Shown: piece by piece, positions 8,526-16,707 of the stretch
How the letters are laid out: each line of letters opens with the position of its first letter
Position numbering within the stretch: position 1 is the first letter of the stretch
Assembly: GCA_903851195.1 (NCBI GenBank)
Contig: CAINNJ010000055.1
Location: 124,001-188,000, forward strand
Direction: 5' to 3'
Source: an uncultured Acidobacteriia bacterium
GTDB taxonomy: Bacteria; Acidobacteriota; Terriglobia; Bryobacterales; Bryobacteraceae
Length of the DNA stretch: 64,000 bases
The notes under the pieces: generated by a model
The model's database searches: none
The model's input: only the letters and a program-made list of their open reading frames with translations
Told to the model about the DNA's origin: nothing
Made by a program: the position numbers and the translations under genes

Positions 8526-9425
8526 ATGATTCGGATTTCCATGAATATAGCGCGATACTGCTTCGCCGCCGCGGCCAGCGCGGCGGCATGGGCGCTCGGA
8601 TCCCGCTTCCCGCGCCTCGGCCTTGCGGCGGCCGTATGCGCCGGCCTCCTCATCGCGTTCGTGGCGGGGCGTCTCCGCCTGCCTTCCCGCGGGATTTCCA
8701 ATATCTCCGGGGCGGGCATCTGGGCGGTGGACAGCGCGGGTCTGATCACCTGGTCGAACCAGTGGATCGCCGAGACTCTCGGTTTCCCGCCGGCCGGTCT
8801 CACGGGTAGGAAACTCGAGGATTTTCTCTTTCCCGCCGACATCTCCGCCGAGAGAATCCGCTTCGACAATCGCCGACCCGGCGTTCCGGACCAGTTCGAC
8901 CGCCGTCTCCGCCACGCCAACGGATCCGAAGTCTGGCTTCTCACCAGTTCCGGCGCGCTTCCCTCGCCGCGTGGCACGCGGGACGTCGTGCTCTCCGTCA
9001 TGATCGATATCACGGAGCGCAAGCAGGCTGAACTCGCGCTCCGCCTTTCCGAACGCCGTTTCCGGAATCTGTTCGAGAACATCATCGACGGCGTCTACCA
9101 GACCACGCCGGACGGCCGCATCATCGCCGCCAATCCGATGCTGCTCCAGATGCTCGGCGTCTCGAGCGAGCGCGAACTGAACGAAGTGGTGGCCGTCGAT
9201 CTCTATGTCGATCCGGGCATCCGCCGTCGGCTCACCGGGCGTCTGGAGCGCGAGGGCAGCTTCCGCAACGTCATTTACGATCTGCGCCGCCGCGACGGAC
9301 ATACCATTACCGTCCGCGAAAACGCGCGGGTCGTCCGCGACGAGGAAGGCAATGTCCTCTATTACGAAGGCACGTTAACGGACATTACGCACCAGCGACC
9401 GGAACTCGTCAGGAGCTTCCGGTGA
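8526..9425 (+). CDS. Membrane-anchored double-PAS protein without output domain
   Basis: A 299-residue protein with an N-terminal membrane region (about residues 8-45) and two PAS domains (about 60-165 and 175-292). The first ends with the PAC-like VMIDITERKQAELALRLSERRF; the second contains IDGVYQTTPDGRIIAANPMLLQMLG and GTLTDITHQ. No histidine kinase, GGDEF or other effector follows; the frame stops at 9423-9425 and the next gene is infC. It may be a free sensor, or a kinase gene that lost its 3' part. The ATG at 8541 is an alternative start: CATAAT at 8522-8527 could be a -10 element ahead of it. Confidence 0.75.
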   Translation: MIRISMNIARYCFAAAASAAAWALGSRFPRLGLAAAVCAGLLIAFVAGRLRLPSRGISNISGAGIWAVDSAGLITWSNQWIAETLGFPPAGLTGRKLEDFLFPADISAERIRFDNRRPGVPDQFDRRLRHANGSEVWLLTSSGALPSPRGTRDVVLSVMIDITERKQAELALRLSERRFRNLFENIIDGVYQTTPDGRIIAANPMLLQMLGVSSERELNEVVAVDLYVDPGIRRRLTGRLEREGSFRNVIYDLRRRDGHTITVRENARVVRDEEGNVLYYEGTLTDITHQRPELVRSFR

Positions 9426-9456
9426 GGTGGCGGTGGACAAAGCTTCGTGTTACAGC

Positions 9457-9484
9457 TAGACTAATGAATATGTTGGGGCATAAT
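9457..9484 (+). promoter_or_regulatory. Candidate infC promoter with very short leader
   Basis: TAGACT and CATAAT separated by 16 bases. The -10-like hexamer ends 11 bases before the infC ATG, and no Shine-Dalgarno sequence lies in between, so the transcript could be leaderless or nearly so. The -35 match is weak. Confidence 0.3.
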
Positions 9485-9495
9485 CTACTCACCGC

Positions 9496-10161
9496 ATGAT
9501 TCCAGGCCGCAATTTTCCGCCTCGAAAGCCCAGTCGCCGAGAAAACGTCAACGAATCGATTCGTGCCAGGGAGGTACGCGCGGTCTTCCCCGATGGCACC
9601 GCTGAAGTAATGCCCACTGCCGCCGCTCTTCGCAGAGCGCAGGAACTGGGTCTGGATCTGGTTGTGGTGTCTCCCACGGCCGTCCCTCCGGTGGCCAAGG
9701 CGATCGATTACGGTCATTATCAGTACGAACTCAAGAAAAAGCAGCACGAAGCGAAGAAGAAACAGCATGTCGTCCAGGTAAAGGAGCTGAAGTTCCGTCC
9801 CAATACCGACGATCATGACTACGATTTCAAAAAGAATCACGCCATCCGCTTCCTTCAGGAAGGCAACCGCGTCAAAGCCGTGGTGCAGTTTCGCGGACGT
9901 GAGATCGCTCACACGGATCTCGGTCGAAAACTGCTCATTCGGTTCGCGGACGATCTGCTCGCTTACGGCGCCGCCGACGGCGCTCCCCGCATGGAAGGCC
10001 GTAACGCCCATATCCTGCTGAGCCCGGTGAAGGCCGTGGTGAAGTCGGAAAAACCGGAGAAGTCGGAAAAACCGGAAAAGCCGGAGAAGACCGAGAAGCA
10101 GCCCAAGCCGGAGGCCGCTAAACCCGCATCCGCCGCCACTGCCGAGCAACCCCGGCAATAA
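9496..10161 (+). CDS. infC: Translation initiation factor IF-3
   Basis: A 221-residue IF-3. The N-terminal domain shows VNESIRAREVRAVFPDGT and LGLDLVVVSPTAVPPVAKAIDYGHYQYE; the C-terminal domain shows VKELKFRPNTDDHDYDFKKNHAIRFLQEGNRVKAVVQFRGRE and ends at HILLSPVK. About 40 extra residues follow, a KPEK-repeat tail rich in lysine, glutamate, proline and alanine. IF-3 binds the 30S subunit and checks start codons. The usual partners rpmI and rplT do not follow; a polytopic membrane protein gene starts seven bases later. The gene starts with ATG rather than the AUU used in enterobacterial infC. Possible second copy in the genome cannot be excluded. Confidence 0.93.
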   Translation: MIPGRNFPPRKPSRRENVNESIRAREVRAVFPDGTAEVMPTAAALRRAQELGLDLVVVSPTAVPPVAKAIDYGHYQYELKKKQHEAKKKQHVVQVKELKFRPNTDDHDYDFKKNHAIRFLQEGNRVKAVVQFRGREIAHTDLGRKLLIRFADDLLAYGAADGAPRMEGRNAHILLSPVKAVVKSEKPEKSEKPEKPEKTEKQPKPEAAKPASAATAEQPRQ

Positions 10162-10168
10162 GCGGCCG

Positions 10169-12130
10169 ATGCCGTTCTTCCGGGCCATCAGGTATCCCCG
10201 GCTGGTTTATCCGCTGGTGGTCCTGGCCGTGAACCTTGCCATCGTCTGGAGGCTGTTCCGGACGGAATATCTCGACCAGTTGCCCTCCATCGAGGGGGCC
10301 TTTATTGCTTTGGACCGTTACATATTCCGGCACTGGCCGGTCTATGACTGGTTCCCGCTTTGGTACGGTGGCTTCCCTTTTTCGCGAACGTACCAGCCCG
10401 CGTTCCACTATTCGGTGGCGGCGCTGGCGAAACTCTCCGGTCTGAGCGTCCCGAGCGCTTACCACGCTCTTGCCGCCGTGACTTACTCGCTGGGCGGGGT
10501 CGCGTTCTACTACCTCGCCCGGGTGCTGACCGGCGACCGAGGCATGGCACTCGGCGGCGCCCTGGTGTTCTCTCTGTTCTCCCCCTCCGCGCTGCTGATT
10601 CCTGCCATTCGCCATGATCTCGACGGCTTATGGCATGCCCGCCGTCTCCAGGCGATGGTCGAGTACGGCGAAGCTCCCAACATCACCGGCATCACGCTGG
10701 GCATGTTCGCGCTGGCTTTGCTGCACCGGGCGGTTTCTTCACAAAATCAGCCCAGGCCCGTGCTCCGCTATCTGTTCGCCGCGCTCGCCATCGCCGCGAC
10801 TGCCGCCACGAACTGGCCGGCAACGGTCGCTTTGGCGCTCGCCATCTTCGCCTATGCGGTGGCCCATCCGGCGCGCCTGCCCCGCATGGCGATCGCCGGC
10901 GCCATGGCCTATGGACTCGCCGCGCCATTCGCCTTGCCCTCAACCATCGTCTCCACTTTCGCGAACGCCGACGTGATCGGCGACGGCCCCACACACGGCC
11001 CGGCCCGCTGGATCTCGCTCGGCCTCCTGCTCGTCCTCATGGCCGTCCTGCGCGCCTGCCGTGCCAACTTCGCGGTGCTCTACGCCACACTCCTGGTCTG
11101 GATCGTCGTCTCCGCCGGCTGGTTCAACATACGGCTGCTGCCCCAGGCCATGCGCTTCCACGTGGCCATGGAGATCGCGCTCGTGCTGGGCGCCACGGTG
11201 TTCCTCCACTGGCTCTGCGCGCGCCGCCCGAACCTTCGGATGCCCTTCGCCATCGCCACCGCCGCCTTCTGTCTGCTGCAGTTCTTTCACTATCGCGACT
11301 ACGCCCGCCATCACCTGCTCAAACGCCTCGACTTCCCGAAGACCCTCGAATACCAGGAAGCCCGCTGGTTCGACCAGAACGTGAAGACCGGCCGCGTGCT
11401 CGCGCCCGGCACCGTCTCGTTCTGGATGAATGCGGTGACCGAGACGCCGCAGACGGTCGGCTGCTGCGAACAGTCCGTCCTGAGCAAAGTGGACTTCATC
11501 CTCTCCTATGTGACCGCCGCCGGGTACCGCACCGACGCCGAATCCGCCGACTACACGCTGCTCTGGATGAAGGCCTGGGCCGTGCAGGCGTTCTCCATCG
11601 GCGGCCCCGCCACCCGCGAGCATTACAAGGCGTTCAGCTTCCCGAACCGCTTCCGCGACCGCTTCCCGATCCTCTGGAGCAGCGGCGACGACTACATCTA
11701 CCGCATTCCGGAGCGCGCGCCGGATCTCGCCCGCGTCGTCCCGGCAAGCGCGCTGGTCGTCCACGCGCCCGATAATGGAATCGACGACCGCGAACTCCGC
11801 CCGTTCGTCAAGGCTCTCGACGACGACAATCTGCCGGTGCCGTCGTACAGGTCCGAAGACGCGAACCACGCCGTCGTCCGCGGCAGCCTGCAGCCCGATC
11901 AGGCCGTGTCGATGGCCGTGAGCTACCACCCGGGCTGGAGCGCATCCGTCAATGGCCGCGCCGTCCCGCTGCATGCCGATGGACTCGGCCTGATCGCGGT
12001 GGAGCCGCACTGCGCGGGAGACTGCACCATCCGCCTCGCCTGGAGTCCGGGCCCGGAGCCGGCACTGGCCTGGGCGGTGTTCGGCCTCACGCTCACGGGC
12101 GCGCTTGCGTTAGCATTTATCAGGAGGTGA
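10169..12130 (+). CDS. Polytopic membrane protein, PTPS-related/GT-C-like
   Basis: A 653-residue protein with about ten to twelve hydrophobic segments in the first 400 residues, beginning at the N-terminus, and a soluble C-terminal domain of roughly 230 residues ending with a last hydrophobic helix. The YGGFPFSRTYQPAFHYSVAALAKLSGLS segment after an early acidic residue pair recalls the 6-pyruvoyl-tetrahydropterin-synthase-related membrane domain and GT-C glycosyltransferase or YfhO-like proteins. It may transfer sugars or lipids at the membrane, which is not proven. It lies seven bases after infC, and its stop codon overlaps the strong AGGAGG ribosome site of the next gene. Confidence 0.7.
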   Translation: MPFFRAIRYPRLVYPLVVLAVNLAIVWRLFRTEYLDQLPSIEGAFIALDRYIFRHWPVYDWFPLWYGGFPFSRTYQPAFHYSVAALAKLSGLSVPSAYHALAAVTYSLGGVAFYYLARVLTGDRGMALGGALVFSLFSPSALLIPAIRHDLDGLWHARRLQAMVEYGEAPNITGITLGMFALALLHRAVSSQNQPRPVLRYLFAALAIAATAATNWPATVALALAIFAYAVAHPARLPRMAIAGAMAYGLAAPFALPSTIVSTFANADVIGDGPTHGPARWISLGLLLVLMAVLRACRANFAVLYATLLVWIVVSAGWFNIRLLPQAMRFHVAMEIALVLGATVFLHWLCARRPNLRMPFAIATAAFCLLQFFHYRDYARHHLLKRLDFPKTLEYQEARWFDQNVKTGRVLAPGTVSFWMNAVTETPQTVGCCEQSVLSKVDFILSYVTAAGYRTDAESADYTLLWMKAWAVQAFSIGGPATREHYKAFSFPNRFRDRFPILWSSGDDYIYRIPERAPDLARVVPASALVVHAPDNGIDDRELRPFVKALDDDNLPVPSYRSEDANHAVVRGSLQPDQAVSMAVSYHPGWSASVNGRAVPLHADGLGLIAVEPHCAGDCTIRLAWSPGPEPALAWAVFGLTLTGALALAFIRR

Positions 12131-12134
12131 ACGC

Positions 12135-13712
12135 GTGTCCCTTTCGAAACCGGCCGGACGGCTGACCCGGAGAAATCTGCTTCGTTCCACCGCTGCTCTG
12201 GCAGCCGCGGAGGCCGTGGGCGTACCTGAAACCGAGGCGCAGGCGGCGCCGCTCGAGATGAGCGCGAACCTCTACCCGTCCATCGGCGTGAAACCGGTGG
12301 TCAACTGCCGGGGCACCTTCACCATCATCACCGGCTCGCAGTCGCTGCCGGAAGTGAAGAAGGCCATGGAACTGGCGTCGCACAGCTATGTCCACATGGA
12401 TGAGCTGATGGAGTCGGTGGGCAGGAGACTCGCGGAACTGACGCAGGCCGAGTGGGGCATCGTCACCAACGGCTGCGCGGCCGCGCTCGCCCATGCCACC
12501 GCGGCCTGCATCACGGGCGGCGATCCGGAAAAGATGCAGCGCATGCCGGACCTGACGGGCATGAAGAACGAGGTCATTGTGCCCCGTTACGCGCGCAACG
12601 TCTATGACCACGCGGTCCGCATGACCGGCGTGAAGATGATCGAAGTCGACACCGCGGCGCAGTTCGAAGCGGCCGTCGGACCGCAGACCGCGATGGTGAT
12701 GATCATGTCGGGCCCGGCGGCGGAGAAGGGCGAACTCTCGATTCCGAACGCCTGCGCGCTGGCCCGGAAGCACAACGTCCCGGTGATCGTGGACGCCGCG
12801 GCCGAAGAGCTCAAAATTCCCAACATCCACCTGCAGAACGGCGCGCACATGGTCGCGTACAGCGGCGGCAAGTGTCTGCGTGGACCGCAGGCGGCCGGGC
12901 TGCTGCTGGGGCAGAAAGACCTGCTGCAGACGGCTTGGGTCTGCAGCGCGCCGCACCACGCTTTCGGCCGGTCCATGAAGGTGGGCAAGGAAGAGATCAT
13001 GGGCATGCTGGCGGCCGTCGAGATGTGGACGAAGCGCGACCACGCGGCCGAGTGGAAGGAGTGGGAAAGCTGGCTCGACCACATCTCCGACGCCGCCATG
13101 AAGACGCCGGGAATCTCGAAGAAGATTCTGCAGCCCGAGGATCTCTCGAACCACGCCCCGGTGCTGCAACTGAGCTGGGATGCGGCGAAACTCGGCATCA
13201 CGGGCAATGAGGTGGAAGCCCTGCTGCTCAACGGCACGCCGCGCATCGTGGTGGCCGGATCGAGCGGAAACCGGCGCGATATGAGCCGTCCGAGCACGCT
13301 GCGCGTGATGCCTTACATGATGCAGCCGGGCGATTACAAGATCGCGGCCGATGCCATTCATAAGATCCTCGCGAATCCGCCGAAGTTCGAGACGCTGGTG
13401 ATCCCGCCGCCCGGCGTGGATGTCGCCGGAACCTGGAACGTGGACCTGAAGTTCCTTTCCGGGACGGCGAAGCATCAGCTCACGATTCAGCAGACCGAAG
13501 GGAAACTCAGCGGCACGCACAAGGGCGAGACCATTGCCGGCAGCGTGAGCGGAGCCGTCGAAGGCAAGACGGTGTCGATCCGGAGCTCGCAGAAGATCCA
13601 GGGGACGTCGCTCTCGTTCGTGTTCACGGGCGTTGCTGACGGCGACACAATCCGGGGCACGGTCACGCTGGCCGAGTACGGGAAGGCCGATTTCGTCGCG
13701 CACCGGGCGTAG
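12135..13712 (+). CDS. Tat-exported SelA-like PLP-dependent enzyme with C-terminal beta domain
   Basis: A 525-residue protein starting at GTG, seven bases after AGGAGG at 12122-12127. The N-terminus carries a twin-arginine signal (RLTRRNLLRSTAALAAAEA) followed by an alanine-rich stretch. Residues about 45-425 match the SelA/DgaE-type aminotransferase fold: IGVKPVVNCRGTFT, WGIVTNGCAAALAHATAAC, VIVDAAAE for the cofactor aspartate, and YSGGKCLRGPQAAGLLLG with the probable PLP lysine. The final 95 residues (GTWNVDLKFLSGTAKHQLTIQQTEGKLSGT...) form a beta-rich lipocalin-like domain. Substrate unknown; selenocysteine synthesis is unlikely for an exported protein. Confidence 0.85.
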   Translation: MSLSKPAGRLTRRNLLRSTAALAAAEAVGVPETEAQAAPLEMSANLYPSIGVKPVVNCRGTFTIITGSQSLPEVKKAMELASHSYVHMDELMESVGRRLAELTQAEWGIVTNGCAAALAHATAACITGGDPEKMQRMPDLTGMKNEVIVPRYARNVYDHAVRMTGVKMIEVDTAAQFEAAVGPQTAMVMIMSGPAAEKGELSIPNACALARKHNVPVIVDAAAEELKIPNIHLQNGAHMVAYSGGKCLRGPQAAGLLLGQKDLLQTAWVCSAPHHAFGRSMKVGKEEIMGMLAAVEMWTKRDHAAEWKEWESWLDHISDAAMKTPGISKKILQPEDLSNHAPVLQLSWDAAKLGITGNEVEALLLNGTPRIVVAGSSGNRRDMSRPSTLRVMPYMMQPGDYKIAADAIHKILANPPKFETLVIPPPGVDVAGTWNVDLKFLSGTAKHQLTIQQTEGKLSGTHKGETIAGSVSGAVEGKTVSIRSSQKIQGTSLSFVFTGVADGDTIRGTVTLAEYGKADFVAHRA

Positions 13713-13734
13713 ACCGTGCTAATCTCAGGGCGGC

Positions 13735-15198
13735 GTGTCGATTCCTGTCGACCTGCGCGGCGTCGTCGAACGTTTCGTGGCCGGAGCAGCGCAGCCCGCG
13801 TTGCTCGATCCTGGTGAAGAGCCGTTACGGCTGATTGCGGAGCAGTGGAGCCTTTCCGAGTGGAACGGGAGGCTGATGCTGCAGGCGTGGGATGCGCAGC
13901 GCAATCTGGTGCGGAAGATTGTTGGTCTGAAGGAGCAGAAGCGCGACCGGTTGTCGCTGGTCACGGAGCGCTTCCCGAAGGCCGTGGGTGAACTGCAGAT
14001 TGCGGACCTGGGCGCGCCGCTCGGCCTCGAACTGGAACGCCGCACGTCGCGCATCGCGTTTCGGGACCGCTTCCGGCTGCTGCTGGCGCGCGAGTTTCCG
14101 GGCTGGCGGATCGAGGAGATCAGCGCGGAGACCAATCTGGAAGCCAGCCTCTCGCCGACGTATGTGCGGGGCTTTCTGCGGCTGGGCAGCACGGGCATTG
14201 CCGTGATGGCCGCGCCGCCGGAAACGGACGCCGCCGGCATGGTCGCGTTCGGGCTGATCTGGCTCGATCATCTGCGGCGTAGGGAGAAGGGCCTCGGCAT
14301 TCAGCGGTTGCTGTATTACGCGCCTTTGGGCCGTGAGTCCGAAGCCGCGTTCCGGGCGGGACTGATCGATCCGGGCGTGGTGCGGTGCGAACTGTTCGCG
14401 TACGACGCCAAAGACCGCGTGGGGCCGGTGGACTTCGGCGACGCGGGGAATGTGGTATCCACGCTGCCGCCCTGCATCCGCCCGGTTGCGCCGAACGTTG
14501 CGCCGCCCGTGTTCCCGGACATGCCGGATGTCGAACGGGTGCAGCAGAGCGACGGGACCATCAGTCTCCAGGTACGCGGGCTGGAGTTCGCGCGCTGGCG
14601 GGCGGGGAAGCTTTCCTGTGGCATCGGGCGGCGGAAGCGCTGTTCCATGGACACCGTGATCGCGATGGCGCGCGAGGTAGCGCGGGTGCGCTGCGAGGGC
14701 GCCGCGGACGCGCAGCACCCGCTCTACACGCAGTTCCCGGAGGGCTGGCTGGAGGCGCAGGTGCGGGCGAATCCGCAGGCGGTGGACGCCTCATTGTTGC
14801 CCCGGCCGATCTACGGGCAGGTGCCGGTTTTCGGGGCTCCGGACCGGGGCGTGATCGATCTGCTCGGCGTTGACCATACGGGACGGCTGGTGGTGATCGA
14901 ACTGAAGGCGACGGCCGATCTGCAATTGCCGTTTCAGGCGCTCGATTACTGGTTGCGCGTCCGGAAACACCTGCTGGCGGGGGACTTCGAGAGGCTTGGC
15001 TATTTCGGCGGCGTGCCGATCCGGCGGGAAGCCCCGCGGATTCTGCTGGTGGCGCCGTCGCTGGAGTTTCACTCGACCAGCGAGGTGATTCTGGGGTGCC
15101 TCGCGCGGCAGATCGAGATCACGCGGGTGGGTCTGGGGGCGGGGTGGCGGAAGGAGTTGCTGGTGATGTTCCGGCTGCGCGGGGCGGAGCGTCCGTAA
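13735..15198 (+). CDS. Hypothetical protein with C-terminal NucS/PD-(D/E)XK-like nuclease domain
   Basis: A 487-residue protein starting at GTG 22 bases after the previous stop. The first 300 residues are not recognised. The C-terminal part (about 370-480) contains GVIDLLGVDHTGRLVVIELKATADLQLPFQALDYWLRV, with the D-x(n)-ExK arrangement of PD-(D/E)XK nucleases and the look of the NucS/endonuclease family. It could act on DNA in repair or defence, or be a non-nuclease scaffold. Its 3' end overlaps the opposing methyltransferase gene by 80 bases. Confidence 0.7.
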   Translation: MSIPVDLRGVVERFVAGAAQPALLDPGEEPLRLIAEQWSLSEWNGRLMLQAWDAQRNLVRKIVGLKEQKRDRLSLVTERFPKAVGELQIADLGAPLGLELERRTSRIAFRDRFRLLLAREFPGWRIEEISAETNLEASLSPTYVRGFLRLGSTGIAVMAAPPETDAAGMVAFGLIWLDHLRRREKGLGIQRLLYYAPLGRESEAAFRAGLIDPGVVRCELFAYDAKDRVGPVDFGDAGNVVSTLPPCIRPVAPNVAPPVFPDMPDVERVQQSDGTISLQVRGLEFARWRAGKLSCGIGRRKRCSMDTVIAMAREVARVRCEGAADAQHPLYTQFPEGWLEAQVRANPQAVDASLLPRPIYGQVPVFGAPDRGVIDLLGVDHTGRLVVIELKATADLQLPFQALDYWLRVRKHLLAGDFERLGYFGGVPIRREAPRILLVAPSLEFHSTSEVILGCLARQIEITRVGLGAGWRKELLVMFRLRGAERP

Positions 15199-16015
15199 CG
15201 GGTTTGCGGCCCCAGACCTGGGCGAGGGTGTACATCGTGAAGGAGGCGTCGGGACGGCGGAGGTGTTCGCGGCAATCGGCGAGCAGTTGCGGGAATTCGG
15301 CCTCGGTGAGCAGGCCGAGGCGGAGGACGGTGCCCCGAAGCGATTCGACAGTGGACGGAAGATAGTCGATCATCGGGTCCTGGGCGCGGACGCCGAGGAT
15401 GCAGGTTCGGTACTGGACGTCTTCGAGTCCGGTGGCGTGGACCACGGAGTAGAGGCGGCGGGCGAGGCGAAGGTCGGCACCGACACCGGCGAAAGCACCG
15501 AGGAGTGCGTGTTTGAGGCGGTCCCAGGCGGGGTGGGGCGGATCGCAGTGGAGGGTCTCGGCGTCGGGCTCCTGGAGGGCGACGATGCCGCCGGGGCGGG
15601 TGACGCGGATGGCTTCGTCGAGGAGTTGGCGCTCGGGAACGCCCGCCGTGCTGGCGACGAAGCGGAGATGGACAAGGTCGAAAGTGTTGTCGGGGAGGCC
15701 GGATCGGCAGGCGTCGCCCTGCTGGAAGGTGGTATTGGCCGGTGCCGTGGCGCGGGCGTGATCGAGGAAGCCGGCGTTGCGGTCGAGGCCAAGGACACGG
15801 CCGGTGGGGCCTGCGAGGGGGCTGAGAAGCGAGGCAATGCCGACCGGTCCGCAGCCGAGGTCGAGGCACGACCAGCCTTCGCGGACTCCGATGAGGCGGA
15901 GCATGTGGAGGGTGTCGGGCGCCATCGCTTCGCTCTGGATGCGGAGGCGTTCGATTTCGTGCTGGTGGGTTTCGAGAGGGTAATTGCCGGAGAAGGCGGG
16001 CGGGGCTGAGGGCAC
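15119..16015 (-). CDS. Class I SAM-dependent methyltransferase
   Basis: A 298-residue protein with the Methyltransf_11/25 pattern: motif I CLDLGCGPVGIASLLSPLAG, the acidic loop GLDRNAGFLDHA, GDACRSGLPDNTFDLVHLRFV, and IRVTRPGGIVALQEPD. Residues after about 270 are a proline/alanine-rich tail translated from DNA that also encodes the end of the opposing gene. The substrate is unknown. The N-terminus YPLETHQHEIERLRIQSEAM is typical of this type of methyltransferase. Confidence 0.85.
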   Translation of the reverse strand: MPSAPPAFSGNYPLETHQHEIERLRIQSEAMAPDTLHMLRLIGVREGWSCLDLGCGPVGIASLLSPLAGPTGRVLGLDRNAGFLDHARATAPANTTFQQGDACRSGLPDNTFDLVHLRFVASTAGVPERQLLDEAIRVTRPGGIVALQEPDAETLHCDPPHPAWDRLKHALLGAFAGVGADLRLARRLYSVVHATGLEDVQYRTCILGVRAQDPMIDYLPSTVESLRGTVLRLGLLTEAEFPQLLADCREHLRRPDASFTMYTLAQVWGRKPVTDAPPRAAGTSPATPSATPPPDPPA

Positions 16016-16064
16016 CGGTTTATGTTACCGAAGGCACTGCTTTGAGTTGAAGTTGCATGGTGAC

Positions 16065-16313
16065 TCAGTCGTGTGGAGTGTTACCGAATTCTCCGGGGTG
16101 CTTGCCAAACAGGAGGCAACGAATGGCGCGCCGCGCTGCCGCTGCTTCACGGGCCAGAGGGCATCGATTGGGAAGGTGTTCCAGAGAATACAGGGAACCG
16201 ATGAGTCCCTCGAACCATTTCGGCCCCCGAACCGGAGCCCTTTCGACCACCCAATCAAAGATCTGATTGGCGTCGGCCCTTGCTGAATCAGCGAGGGCGA
16301 TCTGGTAAGCCAC
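16065..16313 (-). CDS. RelE/ParE-type toxin, C-terminally truncated
   Basis: An 82-residue protein that begins like a ParE/RelE-family toxin (ADANQIFDWVVERAPVRGPKWFEGLIGSLYSLEHLPNRCPLA) and continues to RAIRCLLFGKHPG. The family then normally runs through a YRILF-like strand to a final HIRHG-type strand; here the frame instead ends with EFGNTPHD. None of the three frames downstream restores the expected strands, so the toxin is probably truncated and may be inactive. It overlaps the antitoxin gene by 26 bases. Confidence 0.65.
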   Translation of the reverse strand: MAYQIALADSARADANQIFDWVVERAPVRGPKWFEGLIGSLYSLEHLPNRCPLAREAAAARRAIRCLLFGKHPGEFGNTPHD

Positions 16314-16587
16314 GCTGCTTACGAAACTCCAGTTCGAACACTTCTAACGGCGTGACCCGTCCGGCTTCGACGTCGGCTACTCCGCGCTCTATTCCTTCAA
16401 GCGCTTCTAACTGGTCGATGCGGTCGAGAATTTTCTGGTATGAAGCGGCATCCTGCACGACAATTTCGGCCTCGCCGTCGATCGTCAGGAAGAGCGGAAG
16501 TCCGGTGTCACGCATTTGATCGACGAAGGTGGTCGTGTTGAGTTTGAAATCGCTTAGCGAGTGGATGTCTTTGCCGATGTCGAGCAT
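16288..16587 (-). CDS. Phd/YefM-like antitoxin
   Basis: A 99-residue protein. The N-terminal half (IHSLSDFKLNTTTFVDQMRDTGLPLFLTIDGEAEIVVQDAASYQKIL) is the DNA-binding Phd/YefM fold and the C-terminal half is the helical toxin-binding tail. The ATG at 16587 was chosen over an in-frame ATG 21 codons upstream because it follows CAGGTGG at ribosome-site distance and starts the known fold. It precedes and overlaps the truncated toxin. Such antitoxins usually repress their own promoter. Confidence 0.75.
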   Translation of the reverse strand: MLDIGKDIHSLSDFKLNTTTFVDQMRDTGLPLFLTIDGEAEIVVQDAASYQKILDRIDQLEALEGIERGVADVEAGRVTPLEVFELEFRKQRGLPDRPR

Positions 16588-16670
16588 GCGAACCACCTGC
16601 CTACAATTTACACTGAATCTGATACTGTCGGATCCGCAGTGTCCCGGCACTGAAAATTTCCCACCTTCCC

Positions 16671-16698
16671 TGTAATTCCCGCCCCCCTCTCCGGTCTA
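16671..16698 (+). promoter_or_regulatory. Candidate ECF-type promoter for the sigma factor operon
   Basis: TGTAAT and GGTCTA separated by 16 bases, resembling ECF promoters of the TGTAAC-16-CGTCTA type. It ends nine bases before the ATG of the sigma gene, so the message would be nearly leaderless. Position in front of an ECF sigma gene suggests autoregulation. Confidence 0.4.
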
Positions 16699-16707
16699 CC
16701 CTTGTGA

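Noticed and set aside
10040-10110. Short tandem repeats at the end of infC
   Set aside because: These are KPEK codon repeats in the coding frame, not a DNA repeat element.
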